Assembly: GCA_030427145.1 (NCBI GenBank)
Contig: JAUHWT010000001.1
Span: 1-64,000 of the forward strand
Origin: Alphaproteobacteria bacterium
GTDB lineage: Bacteria; Pseudomonadota; Alphaproteobacteria; Rhodobacterales; Rhodobacteraceae
Direction of reading: 5' to 3'
DNA length: 64,000 bases
Part shown: positions 26,804 through 34,644 of the stretch, piece after piece
Position numbering within the stretch: position 1 is the first letter of the stretch
How the letters are laid out: each line of letters opens with the position of its first letter
Notes under the pieces: generated by a model
Database searches by the model: none
Told to the model about the DNA's origin: nothing
What the model saw: the letters and a program-made list of their open reading frames with translations, nothing else
Position numbers and translations under genes: made by a program

Positions 26804-27727
26804 TCAACTGTCCCCGTCCGAGAAGTTCAGACCCATTTCCGAATACCGCTCGGCCTCGTCGAGCCATCCGGGGCGGACCTTGACGGTCAGGAAGAGGTGA
26901 ACCTCCTGGCCCAGGAATTCCTTAAGCTCGGTCCGGGCGGCCTTGCCGACGGCCTTGACGGTCTCGCCCTTCGGTCCGAGCAGGATGCCCTTGTGACCGT
27001 CACGGGCGACGTAAATGACCTGGTCGATTTTGACGGAGCCGTCCGGACGCTCCTCCCAGGCCTCGGTTTCCACGGTCAGCTGATAGGGCAGTTCCTGGTG
27101 GAGGCGCAGGGTGAGTTTTTCGCGGGTGATCTCGGCAGCGATCTGGCGGGTGGCCATGTCGGCAATCTGGTCGTCGGGATAGAGCCAGGGCCCCTCCGGC
27201 ACTTCCGACGCCAGCCATTTGCGCAGGTCGTCGATGCCGTGACCGCGCTCGGCGGAGATCATGAAGGTGGAGGCGAAACTGAACTTTTCATTCATCTTCG
27301 CGCTGAGGGCCAGAAGCTGTTCGGCCTTCACCCGGTCGATCTTGTTGATGGCCAGGGCGACTTTCGTGTTTTTCGGCATCTGCTCGAGCATGGCGTCGAG
27401 GATGTGCTGAACGCCGGGGGTGCAGCCGCGATGGGCCTCAATGAGCAGGACCACGAGATCCGCGTCGGAAGCTCCGCCCCAGGCGGCGCGCACCATGGCG
27501 CGGTCGAGACGGCGGCGGGGCCGGAAGAGGCCGGGCGTGTCGATGAAAACGAGCTGCGCGTCGCCCTCTGAGACGATGCCGCGAATGCGGGTGCGGGTTG
27601 TCTGAACCTTGTGGGTGACGATTGAGATTTTGGCGCCAACCATGCGGTTCATCAGGGTGGACTTACCGGCATTGGGCTCGCCAATCAGGGCGACGAGGCC
27701 GCAACGGCTGTTTTCGGGGCTATTCAT
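26804..27727 (-). CDS. era: GTPase Era
   Basis: 307-residue ribosome-assembly GTPase. G1 is GEPNAGKST, G2 region VQTTRTRIRGI, G3 DTPGLF, G4 NKIDR, G5 ISAERGHG. The C-terminal KH domain has KGILLGPKGETVKAVGKAARTELKEFLG. Its start overlaps the stop of rnc by 4 bases (ATGA). It acts in 16S rRNA maturation with RNase III encoded just upstream. Confidence 0.96.
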   Translation of the reverse strand: MNSPENSRCGLVALIGEPNAGKSTLMNRMVGAKISIVTHKVQTTRTRIRGIVSEGDAQLVFIDTPGLFRPRRRLDRAMVRAAWGGASDADLVVLLIEAHRGCTPGVQHILDAMLEQMPKNTKVALAINKIDRVKAEQLLALSAKMNEKFSFASTFMISAERGHGIDDLRKWLASEVPEGPWLYPDDQIADMATRQIAAEITREKLTLRLHQELPYQLTVETEAWEERPDGSVKIDQVIYVARDGHKGILLGPKGETVKAVGKAARTELKEFLGQEVHLFLTVKVRPGWLDEAERYSEMGLNFSDGDS

Positions 27728-28404
27728 TCTGTCCCATCCACCTTGTTGAGCAGGGATTCCGCCGCCAGCTGCTGGGCCGCGCGTTTTGATGGTGCCTGAC
27801 CTTTGGCGCTGCGGCCATCGGAAAGTCGGGCCTCGACCTCAAAAACCGGGGCATGGTCGGGGCCGGAGCGGTTGAGATCGACATAAGCCGGCGGCTGCTG
27901 TCCGCGGGCCTGGGCCCATTCCTGCAGCGCGGTTTTAGCGTCAATGGCCTGGCTTTGCGCCTTTGCGATGCGTTTGCCCCAGAGACGCAGAACCAGTGTG
28001 CGGGCCGCATCCATGCCGCCATCGATATAAACGGCGGCGATCACGGCTTCCATCGCGTCGCCCAGGATGGCGCGTTTGCGGCGGCCGCCGGAGATCATTT
28101 CCGAGCGGCCCATGCGGATGGCTTCGCCGAGATTGACCTCGGCCGCGACCTCGGCACAGGTTTCCTTGCGCACCAGCGCGTTGAGGCGCGGGGCGAGTTT
28201 GCCCTCGTCGGCTTTCGGGTCCTGGTCCAGCAGGGCCTCGGCAATGACAAGACCCAGCACGCGGTCGCCCAGAAACTCCAGGCGCTGGTACTGGGTGCCG
28301 CCACCCATGGAGGGGTGCGTCATGGCCTCGATAAAAACGTCCGGGTTCGTGAACCCGTAGCCGAGGCGTTCCGCCGCCGCGGCCAGTGTCCGGCTCAGTT
28401 TCAA
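27724..28404 (-). CDS. rnc: Ribonuclease III
   Basis: 226-residue RNase III, which cuts double-stranded rRNA precursors and mRNAs. The catalytic signature is RLEFLGDRVLGLVIAEAL; the second acidic region is GDAMEAVIAAVYIDGG; the C-terminal dsRNA-binding domain runs from about residue 150 (TALQEWAQARGQQPP ... GQAPSKRAAQQLAAESLL). The start codon is TTG at 28404, overlapping the lepB stop (TTGA); no ATG is available near the conserved N-terminus. Confidence 0.95.
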   Translation of the reverse strand: MKLSRTLAAAAERLGYGFTNPDVFIEAMTHPSMGGGTQYQRLEFLGDRVLGLVIAEALLDQDPKADEGKLAPRLNALVRKETCAEVAAEVNLGEAIRMGRSEMISGGRRKRAILGDAMEAVIAAVYIDGGMDAARTLVLRLWGKRIAKAQSQAIDAKTALQEWAQARGQQPPAYVDLNRSGPDHAPVFEVEARLSDGRSAKGQAPSKRAAQQLAAESLLNKVDGTE

Positions 28405-29195
28405 TCAACCCTCACGAAAAACCGGTCCGGACGCCAGGTCCAGAAGGCGAGCATGGACGATCCGGCGGAGGAGAAAATCACCCTGTCCGCACGGCCCACA
28501 AGGTTTTCAAACGGCACCATGCCAACCCCGCCCGCGCTCTGGGAGAAGCGGCTGTCCATGGAATTGTCGCGGTTGTCGCCCATGAAGAAATAGTGGTCCT
28601 CGGGAACGGTGAAGACCGGCGTGTTGTCGCCAAAGCCGTTGTCGATGTTGAGGATTGCGTGCTCCGTGCCTTCGGGGAAGGTCTCGAGGCTTTCCTCCTT
28701 GAAGCATTCGTCACCGCGGGAGGCGCGGTTGGCGCAGCGCGGCAGGTTGCCCATCGGTCCCTGGGGCTCGTTGAGTTCCACGAATGGGGACTGCGGTTCC
28801 TGCGGGGCGGGGCTGCCGTTGATGTTGAGCACGCCATTGACCACCTGGACGGTGTCACCGGGCAGGCCCACCACACGTTTGATGAAATCGGTGCCCTGGG
28901 TGGGGTGTTTGAACACGATCACGTCGCCGCGCTCGGGCTCGGAGCCGAGGATGCGGCCGGAGAACGGACAGATCGGGAAGGTGGTCGAGAACGGGCAGGA
29001 ATGGCGGGAGTAGCCATAGGCCATTTTGTTGACGAAGAGGAAATCCCCGATCAGCAGTGTCGGTTTCATGGAGCCGGAGGGGATCCAGAACGGCTGGAAA
29101 AACAGCGTGCGGATCAGACCCGCCAGGAGCAGCGCATAGACGATGGTTTTGACCAGTTCGACGAAGCCGCCCTGAGCTTTGGTTTTGCTCGACAT
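28401..29195 (-). CDS. lepB: Signal peptidase I
   Basis: 264-residue leader peptidase. One N-terminal membrane helix (about 12-34) is followed by box B with the nucleophile Ser (IPSGSMKPTLLIGDFLFVNK), the catalytic-lysine box (DFIKRVVGLPGDTV) and GDNRDNSMDSR. It is the first gene of the run lepB-rnc-era-DUF1491-recO. In other Rhodobacterales acpS precedes it directly; here a hairpin repeat lies upstream instead and acpS is about 9 kb away on the other strand. Confidence 0.95.
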   Translation of the reverse strand: MSSKTKAQGGFVELVKTIVYALLLAGLIRTLFFQPFWIPSGSMKPTLLIGDFLFVNKMAYGYSRHSCPFSTTFPICPFSGRILGSEPERGDVIVFKHPTQGTDFIKRVVGLPGDTVQVVNGVLNINGSPAPQEPQSPFVELNEPQGPMGNLPRCANRASRGDECFKEESLETFPEGTEHAILNIDNGFGDNTPVFTVPEDHYFFMGDNRDNSMDSRFSQSAGGVGMVPFENLVGRADRVIFSSAGSSMLAFWTWRPDRFFVRVD

Positions 29196-29296
29196 GGGGT
29201 ATTCCTGGAAAAATGTTGCGGTCGCCTTGTGGCGGCTGGCCGGATTGGAGTCAAGGTGGGGTTACTGTGTGGGGTGGGGGAGCGAAGCCCTCAGAA

Positions 29297-29392
29297 GTCC
29301 CGCCCGGCGGTAACGCCGGGCAGCGCCGAACCTCCCTCGAGGCAGGCGCTATCGCGCCCCCAGGTTCTGCGCTGCCCTCGTTGTCTGGGCGA
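29297..29392 (-). repeat. Double-hairpin interspersed repeat, copy A
   Basis: About 96 bp, in minus orientation relative to copies B (38703-38799) and C (42903-42995). Read on the minus strand it has a conserved lead-in (CGCCCAGACAACGAGGGC), then an outer stem GGGCAGCGC...GAACCT pairing with AGGTTC...GCGCTGCCC and enclosing a small GC hairpin. It ends with a perfect second hairpin (GCCCGGCG, four-base loop, CGCCGGGC) and a terminal GGGAC. It fills the gap between the lepB start and the TRIC gene stop. Confidence 0.85.
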
Positions 29393-29409
29393 AGCGTGGT
29401 CAGTAGGCC

Positions 29410-30033
29410 CTACTGCCGCGGTGGAAAACTGCGGTAGGTGGGCAGGCTCCAGCCAAACAGAATGCTGCCGGCGCGCAGGGCGAGGGTGATGGCGACGCAG
29501 GCGATCACGGCGAGAAACTCTGATCCAGTGAGCGAAAACACCACCACGTTGCCGAGCGCCCCCGCGAAGGCGGCGGTGACGTAAAGCTCGCCCTGTTTGA
29601 GGACCAGCGGCACCTCGTTGCCCACCACGTCGCGCATCAGGCCGCCGAGGCAGCCGGTGGTCACGCCCATCATCAGGATCACGGGCCAGGAAGCGGGCAG
29701 TTCGCGGGCGATTTCCGCGCCGGCCGTTACCGCCACTGCCAGGGCTAGCGCGTCGAGCCAGATGATGGCGCGGTAGCGGCTTTCCAGCCTGTGGGCCAGG
29801 AAGTAGACGATTACCGCCGCGGTGCAGGCCAAACCCACATAGGCCGGGTTCTGCACCCAGAACACCGCGCCACGGTCGAGGACGAGATCGCGCACCGTGC
29901 CGCCGCCGATGGCGGTGAGGCAGGCGAAGAACAGGAAGCCGATGAAATCAAGCTGTGCCCGGCTGGCGACAAGCGCGCCGGTCAGTGCGAAGACGAACAC
30001 CGAGGCAAAATCCAGAAACTGCGCGAGGCTCAT
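29410..30033 (-). CDS. Trimeric intracellular cation (TRIC) channel family protein
   Basis: 207-residue UPF0126/TRIC protein with about seven membrane helices in two similar halves. Each half contains the signature glycine/Arg-Asp motif ([18 protein letters not shown] and [17 protein letters not shown]). It probably forms a potassium-permeable trimer in the inner membrane. Its start overlaps the rnhA stop (ATGA), so it is translated with rnhA and the methyltransferase. Confidence 0.9.
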   Translation of the reverse strand: MSLAQFLDFASVFVFALTGALVASRAQLDFIGFLFFACLTAIGGGTVRDLVLDRGAVFWVQNPAYVGLACTAAVIVYFLAHRLESRYRAIIWLDALALAVAVTAGAEIARELPASWPVILMMGVTTGCLGGLMRDVVGNEVPLVLKQGELYVTAAFAGALGNVVVFSLTGSEFLAVIACVAITLALRAGSILFGWSLPTYRSFPPRQ

Positions 30034-30503
30034 TCGGCGGCCTTCTTCTTCTCCGGCTTAAACGGCTCCATGCCCTGGCGGGCCAGTTCATCGGCGCGTT
30101 CGTTTTCCGGGTGGCCCGCATGGCCCTTGACCCATTCCCAGGTGATGTTGTGGCGCTGTGCCGCCGCGTCGAGGCGTTTCCACAGCTCCTCGTTTTTCAC
30201 GGGCTTTTTCGCGGCGGTTTTCCAACCGTTGCGTTTCCAGCCGTGAATCCACTTGGTCAGGCCGTCCTTGACGTAGACGCTGTCGGTGACAACCGTGACC
30301 GGCGAGGGGCGCGAGAGGGCTTCCAGCGCGGAAATGGCGGCCATCAGCTCCATGCGGTTGTTGGTGGTTTCCGGCTCGCCGCCGTTCAGTTCGCGTTCCT
30401 TGACCACGGTGTCGCCTTCACGGGCGATCAGAATGGCGCCCCAGCCGCCGGGGCCGGGATTTCCGGAACAGGCGCCGTCCGTATAGGCAAAAATCTCGGT
30501 CAT
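30030..30503 (-). CDS. rnhA: Ribonuclease HI
   Basis: 157-residue RNase HI, which removes RNA from RNA/DNA hybrids. The four acidic active-site positions are visible: [40 protein letters not shown], and NERADELA near the end; the His of GHAGHPENE is also present. The C-terminus has a short lysine-rich tail. It overlaps both neighbours by 4 bases. Confidence 0.96.
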   Translation of the reverse strand: MTEIFAYTDGACSGNPGPGGWGAILIAREGDTVVKERELNGGEPETTNNRMELMAAISALEALSRPSPVTVVTDSVYVKDGLTKWIHGWKRNGWKTAAKKPVKNEELWKRLDAAAQRHNITWEWVKGHAGHPENERADELARQGMEPFKPEKKKAAE

Positions 30504-31093
30504 GTGCGTCGCGCCCTGAGAATGATGAAGGGTGATGTGGTTCCGTCGAGCCCGGTGGAGGAGCCCCTGCGCAGGGCGGTGATCTGAAATTCGGCTTCCC
30601 TCAGCATGTCGCGCAACTCGTCCTCTCCGAAATAGCTGTAGAACCGTCCGATTTTGTCGCGGCGCTCGCCCTCGCCGGCTTTGAGGCCGAGGTGGAACAG
30701 GCCCTGGGGTTTCAGCGCGCGGGCGATCCGGGCGAGGTTTGCGGGCATGTCGGCGCGCGGGGCGTGGAGCAGCGAGAAATTGGCCCAGATCCCGTCGTAG
30801 TGGGCTTCGGCGTCGAGGTCGTCGAACCGGGCAAGGCGGGCCGCGACGCCGGGGGTTTGTCCGGCCATTTCCACCATGGCGGGCGTGGCGTCCCAGGCCT
30901 CCACGGTCAGCCCGGCCTGCGCCATGAAGGCAGCCGCGTGGCCCGGGCCGCAGCCGAGGTCGAGGACGTGAGCGGCCTGGGGGAGTTCGTCCATGAAGGC
31001 CTGAAGATCGGCATCGGGTTTTTCCCGGCCGAAACGGCTGGCGTAGTCCTGGAACCGCTCGCCATAGATTTCCAGTGTTCGCGCGTCACTCAT
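30500..31093 (-). CDS. Class I SAM-dependent methyltransferase
   Basis: 197-residue methyltransferase with motif [20 protein letters not shown], the acidic end of strand 2 ([10 protein letters not shown]), and [17 protein letters not shown] as the motif IV region. The C-terminus [19 protein letters not shown] resembles the small methyltransferases often found beside rnhA in Rhodobacterales. Its substrate is unknown. The stop overlaps the rnhA start by 4 bases. Confidence 0.87.
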   Translation of the reverse strand: MSDARTLEIYGERFQDYASRFGREKPDADLQAFMDELPQAAHVLDLGCGPGHAAAFMAQAGLTVEAWDATPAMVEMAGQTPGVAARLARFDDLDAEAHYDGIWANFSLLHAPRADMPANLARIARALKPQGLFHLGLKAGEGERRDKIGRFYSYFGEDELRDMLREAEFQITALRRGSSTGLDGTTSPFIILRARRT

Positions 31094-31114
31094 GGGAAAA
31101 CCGCACCCGCCGCC

Positions 31115-31576
31115 TTAGCCATGCAGGGCCCCGACCAGCAGGCAGAGAATGACGCCGGTGGTCAGGGGAAGCCGCAGTGAAATCCAGTATTCGGGCGTCA
31201 CGCCGCGCCGGTGCAGCCAGAGGTCAATGCCCTGGAGCACCGCAAAGCCGAAGGCCAGGCCCGCGCAGCTCAGTTCCGGCTCGGGCCGCATGGAGAACAG
31301 GGCAATGGCGGCGGGGATGATGCTGGCGAAGAGAAGGCCAAGCTTTGGGACACGGCCCGGTGCGGAGGCAAACCCCCACAGGCAGCCGCCCATGAAGCCG
31401 AGTATTATGGCACCGAAATCCTGCAACAGCTTCACGCCGCCGTCGGGAGTCGGGTCAAAAATTCCAAAACCCGGCAGGACGCCCGGGCCGGAGAGGATGA
31501 GCATCACGCCGTAGACGAAGGGGATCAGCCCGGCGACGCCGAGGGCGGATGACGCAAACGGAACCCCGCGCATCAT
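31115..31576 (-). CDS. DUF3429 domain-containing membrane protein
   Basis: 153-residue membrane protein with four to five hydrophobic helices and the DUF3429 pattern (ALGVAGLIPFVYGV, LLQDFGAIILGFMGGCLWG, GLLFASIIPAAIALF, LCLLVGALHG). Function unknown. The ATG at 31576 is chosen; a GTG three codons upstream is the alternative. It lies between ispH and the methyltransferase on the same strand. Confidence 0.83.
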   Translation of the reverse strand: MMRGVPFASSALGVAGLIPFVYGVMLILSGPGVLPGFGIFDPTPDGGVKLLQDFGAIILGFMGGCLWGFASAPGRVPKLGLLFASIIPAAIALFSMRPEPELSCAGLAFGFAVLQGIDLWLHRRGVTPEYWISLRLPLTTGVILCLLVGALHG

Positions 31577-31592
31577 GCCCGGCACCGCCCCG

Positions 31593-32546
31593 TCACGCGC
31601 TTACCTGCTGGCGCAGTACGCGTGGCACCTTGAACTCCACATCCTCCTTGGCGGTCTCAACGAGTTTCTCGGTCACGTCATAGCGTTCCCGAAAGGCCGC
31701 GATGACCTCCTCTACCAGGACCTCCGGCGCGGAGGCACCGGCGGTGATGCCGACCGAGCGGATGCCGTCGAGGGCGCGCCAGTCGATATCGGCCGCCCGC
31801 TGCACCAGCTGGGAGTAGGAACAGCCCTCGCGGCTGCCGACCTCGACGAGACGCCGGGAATTGGAGGAGTTGGGCGCGCCGATCACCAGCAGCGCGTCGA
31901 TTTGCGAGGCCATCGCCTTGACCGCCGCCTGGCGGTTGGTGGTGGCGTAGCAGATGTCCTCCTTGTGCGGCCCGATGATCTGCGGGAAGCGGGCCTGGAG
32001 GGTTTCGACGATCTCGGCCGTGTCATCCACGCTCAGGGTGGTCTGGGTGATGTAGGCCAGTTTCGAGGGGTCACGGGGGCTGATTTCAGCGACATCGGCC
32101 GGAGTTTCCACCAGGATCACCTCACCGTCGGGCAGCTGACCCATGGTGCCGATCACCTCCGGATGGCCACGATGGCCGATCATAACCATCTGCAGGCCGT
32201 TCTCGTAGTGCCGTGCGGCCTCGATATGGACCTTGCTCACCAGCGGGCAGGTCGCGTCGACATAGAGCATGTTGCGGCCCTCGGCCTCGGCAGGCACGGA
32301 TTTCGGGACGCCATGGGCGGAGAAGATCACCGGCCGGTCCGTGGGGCATTCCTCCAACTCGTCCACGAAGACCGCACCCTTGTCGCGCAGGCCATCGACC
32401 ACGAAACGGTTATGCACGATCTCGTGGCGCACATAGACCGGCGCGCCCCATTTTTCGAGCGCCATTTCGACGATCTTGATGGCGCGGTCCACACCCGCAC
32501 AAAATCCGCGTGGAGCGGCCAGGTAGAGATACAAAGGCTGTGCCAT
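31593..32546 (-). CDS. ispH: 4-hydroxy-3-methylbut-2-enyl diphosphate reductase
   Basis: 317-residue IspH (LytB), the last step of the non-mevalonate isoprenoid pathway, giving IPP and DMAPP. The three iron-sulfur cysteines are present: [27 protein letters not shown], and [23 protein letters not shown] and [16 protein letters not shown] are further family motifs. It lies 15 bases after the uracil-DNA glycosylase gene. Confidence 0.96.
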   Translation of the reverse strand: MAQPLYLYLAAPRGFCAGVDRAIKIVEMALEKWGAPVYVRHEIVHNRFVVDGLRDKGAVFVDELEECPTDRPVIFSAHGVPKSVPAEAEGRNMLYVDATCPLVSKVHIEAARHYENGLQMVMIGHRGHPEVIGTMGQLPDGEVILVETPADVAEISPRDPSKLAYITQTTLSVDDTAEIVETLQARFPQIIGPHKEDICYATTNRQAAVKAMASQIDALLVIGAPNSSNSRRLVEVGSREGCSYSQLVQRAADIDWRALDGIRSVGITAGASAPEVLVEEVIAAFRERYDVTEKLVETAKEDVEFKVPRVLRQQVSA

Positions 32547-32561
32547 GCTACATCCGGAAGT

Positions 32562-33188
32562 TCAGTTTCGATTCACGTCTATATAGTCGTGCAGCCGTCC
32601 AATGACAGCCGCAAACATCGCGGGCGTCAAACGCCCCGTGTTCATGTTGTAACGCGAACAGTGGTAACTGTCGAACAGCCGCAGACCGTCCACGTCATGT
32701 TCCGCGCCATGGGCAAAAGCGTGGTCCTTCAGCCGCAGCCCCAACGCCCGCAGAACCGCGTCATGGGAAATACGGCCCAGACAAAGAACCGCGCGCAGAC
32801 GCGGCATTCCGGCCATTTCCTCGATCAGATAAGGCCGGCAGTTCGCGATTTCCGCCGCGACGGGACGGTTTTGCGGTGGCACGCAGCGCACGACATTTGT
32901 AATGGCGCAGTCGCGCAGCACCGGTTTGCCGCCGCTCTGCCCCGCCACAAACCCGTAGGTTTCAAGCGCGGCAAAGAGTGCGTCGCCCGAGCCGTCGCCG
33001 GTGAACGGCACACCCGTGCGGTTGGCCCCGGCAAGACCAGGTGCCAGGCCCGCAATCAGAACCTGCGCGTCGGATGAACCAATGGGGGGAACCGGGGCAT
33101 TGTGCCAGTCCGGGTGTTTGAGACTGTTTTCCTGCCTGTAGGCCACAAGCCTCGGGCAGGAACCGCAGTTAGCGGGTGCGGGGATCAG
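32562..33188 (-). CDS. Family 5 uracil-DNA glycosylase (UdgB-like), probable CTG start
   Basis: 208 residues if begun at the CTG at 33188; 194 if begun at the GTG at 33146. The enzyme removes uracil, and in this family also hypoxanthine or xanthine, from DNA. Motifs: GLAPGLAGANRTGVPFTGDGSGD, VRCVPPQNRP ... NCRPYL with two cluster cysteines, and HCSRYNMNTGRLTP. Family 5 enzymes carry an iron-sulfur cluster whose other two cysteines lie near the N-terminus. Here they occur as CGSCPRLVAYRQE, in frame but upstream of the GTG. No ATG, GTG or TTG exists between an upstream stop and these cysteines, but CTG overlaps the stop of the NYN gene as CTGA, like the ATGA couplings around it. I therefore prefer CTG. 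Confidence 0.8.
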   Translation of the reverse strand: MIPAPANCGSCPRLVAYRQENSLKHPDWHNAPVPPIGSSDAQVLIAGLAPGLAGANRTGVPFTGDGSGDALFAALETYGFVAGQSGGKPVLRDCAITNVVRCVPPQNRPVAAEIANCRPYLIEEMAGMPRLRAVLCLGRISHDAVLRALGLRLKDHAFAHGAEHDVDGLRLFDSYHCSRYNMNTGRLTPAMFAAVIGRLHDYIDVNRN

Positions 33189-33763
33189 TCGTCCCCGTCG
33201 TCGTCATCATTCTGACGGGAGGAATGGTCGTCATTGCGCGGCGGGCGGCCAATGACGTCACGCAGCTCATCAAGTTCGATGAAGTTGTCGGCCTGGCGGC
33301 GCAGTTCATCAGCGATCATCGGCGGGCTGGTGCGGATGGTGGAGACCACCGAGACGCGTACGCCCTGACGCTGAAGCGATTCAGCCAGCGGCCGGAAGTC
33401 CCCGTCGCCGGAGAACAGCACAATGTGATCCACATGTGGCGCGATTTCCATGGCATCGACCGTGAGTTCGATATCCATGTTACCCTTCACCTTGCGCCGT
33501 CCGGTGGCGTCGGTGAATTCCTTGGCCGGCTTGGTGACCATGGAAAATCCGTTATAATGCAGCCAGTCAACCAGAGGGCGAATGGGCGAGTGTTCGTCGT
33601 TTTCCAGGAGAGCCGTATAATAGAAGGCACGAAGGAGCTTCCCGCGACGCATGAATTCGGTGCGCAGCAGCTTGTAGTCGATATCAAAGCCCAAAGCCCG
33701 CGCGGCCGCATATAGGTTCGCCCCGTCGATGAAGAGAGCAAGGCGTTCGTCACGGTAGAACAT
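33185..33763 (-). CDS. NYN domain-containing protein (LabA/DUF88 family)
   Basis: 192-residue PIN-like NYN protein, presumably an RNase. Conserved acidic positions appear as LALFIDGANLYAAA, DIELTVDAMEIAPH and IVLFSGDGDFRPLAESLQRQGVRV. The family is usual next to the uracil-DNA glycosylase and ispH genes in this order. The C-terminus is a low-complexity Asp-rich tail (residues about 175-192). It faces away from rpoZ across a 459-base gap. Confidence 0.9.
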   Translation of the reverse strand: MFYRDERLALFIDGANLYAAARALGFDIDYKLLRTEFMRRGKLLRAFYYTALLENDEHSPIRPLVDWLHYNGFSMVTKPAKEFTDATGRRKVKGNMDIELTVDAMEIAPHVDHIVLFSGDGDFRPLAESLQRQGVRVSVVSTIRTSPPMIADELRRQADNFIELDELRDVIGRPPRNDDHSSRQNDDDDGDD

Positions 33764-34222
33764 GCGACGGTTTTCTCCTGTTGTTTAGAGTGGAATACGC
33801 CGCAGGGTTACAAGCGGATCATTCCGTGAAGGACGACTGTATATTCAGCACAATTGCGTTTGAAAAGTTGTATCGTCCCGTCAAATCCCCGAATCTGTCA
33901 CTTGAGACTGTAACGTTCGGTTTGATTTTGCAATCTTTCGTTTTGTTTTTAGTGGGTTGCGCGGAAATCCACCGCCTCGAAAGCTTGTAACATTTGTGGC
34001 AACTTAAGATGTCATACCAGAACACCACCATACCACTAATCGCATTTGGAGCATGTTTTATGACATATGCAGGACTGGACAGACCTTTTGAAACGTCTAA
34101 AGTGGCGCAAAAGGCCAAAATTCGCGTGATTATTGCGCCCGGCCCCTGATTCGGGGGTTGCGTCGCTATTTGCGCCCATTTATGAAACTGCCTTCCCCGC
34201 GTCCGGATATTTGGAGATCGCT
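33764..34222. other. Long AT-richer gap between the NYN gene and rpoZ
   Basis: 459 bases without a supported gene, with visibly lower GC than both sides. It must contain the promoters of the divergent NYN and rpoZ-rsh transcripts. Short frames occur (for example 33781-33990, 69 codons) but have no conserved features or ribosome-binding site. A small hairpin (CCCCTGATTCGGGG) lies at about 34144-34157, about 65 bases before the rpoZ start. I see no tRNA or recognisable small RNA. Confidence 0.6.
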
Positions 34223-34576
34223 TTGGCCCGCGTAACCGTAGAAGACTGTGTCGACAAAGTACCGAACCGGTTTGAGCTTGTAATGCTTGCCGCGCACCGT
34301 GCGCGCATGCTTGCCTCCGGTGCCGAAATCACCATCGACCGTGACAACGACAAGAACCCGGTTGTTGCCCTCCGCGAAATTGCCGAGGAAACGCTGACGG
34401 CCGACTCCCTGCGCGAGTCCGCGATTGAGAGCCACCAGCGCCAGATCGAGGTTGATGAGCCCGAGGAGGACGTCATGACCCTCCTGACCGGCTCCAATGA
34501 CGAACCCGCTGAGGACGACATGTCGGAAGAGAAACTCCTCCGCGCCCTCATGGAAGCCCAGGGCGAAAACAACTGA
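34223..34576 (+). CDS. rpoZ: RNA polymerase omega subunit
   Basis: 117-residue omega subunit of RNA polymerase. The family N-terminus [29 protein letters not shown] begins directly after a TTG codon at 34223, and GGAG lies 6 bases before it, so TTG is taken as start. Omega binds ppGpp at the polymerase interface in proteobacteria, and the next gene makes ppGpp. The acidic C-terminal tail is typical of the alphaproteobacterial protein. Confidence 0.92.
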   Translation: MARVTVEDCVDKVPNRFELVMLAAHRARMLASGAEITIDRDNDKNPVVALREIAEETLTADSLRESAIESHQRQIEVDEPEEDVMTLLTGSNDEPAEDDMSEEKLLRALMEAQGENN

Positions 34577-34644
34577 CCGTCATTCCACCAGGATCCGTAA
34601 TCGCAGACACCTCCGACAGAACGGGGCCAGATGCGGTTACGCCG

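Noticed and set aside
26696-27571. Heptad-like peptide (MAQTESQLAQIVNQMAQIA) at the start of a plus-strand frame
   Set aside because: The heptads come from the 21-bp DNA repeat, and the rest of the frame is antisense to era. Kept as a repeat, not a gene.
33781-33990. 69-codon frame in the NYN-rpoZ gap
   Set aside because: No ribosome-binding site, no conserved motif and low-complexity hydrophobic content; cannot be supported as a gene.
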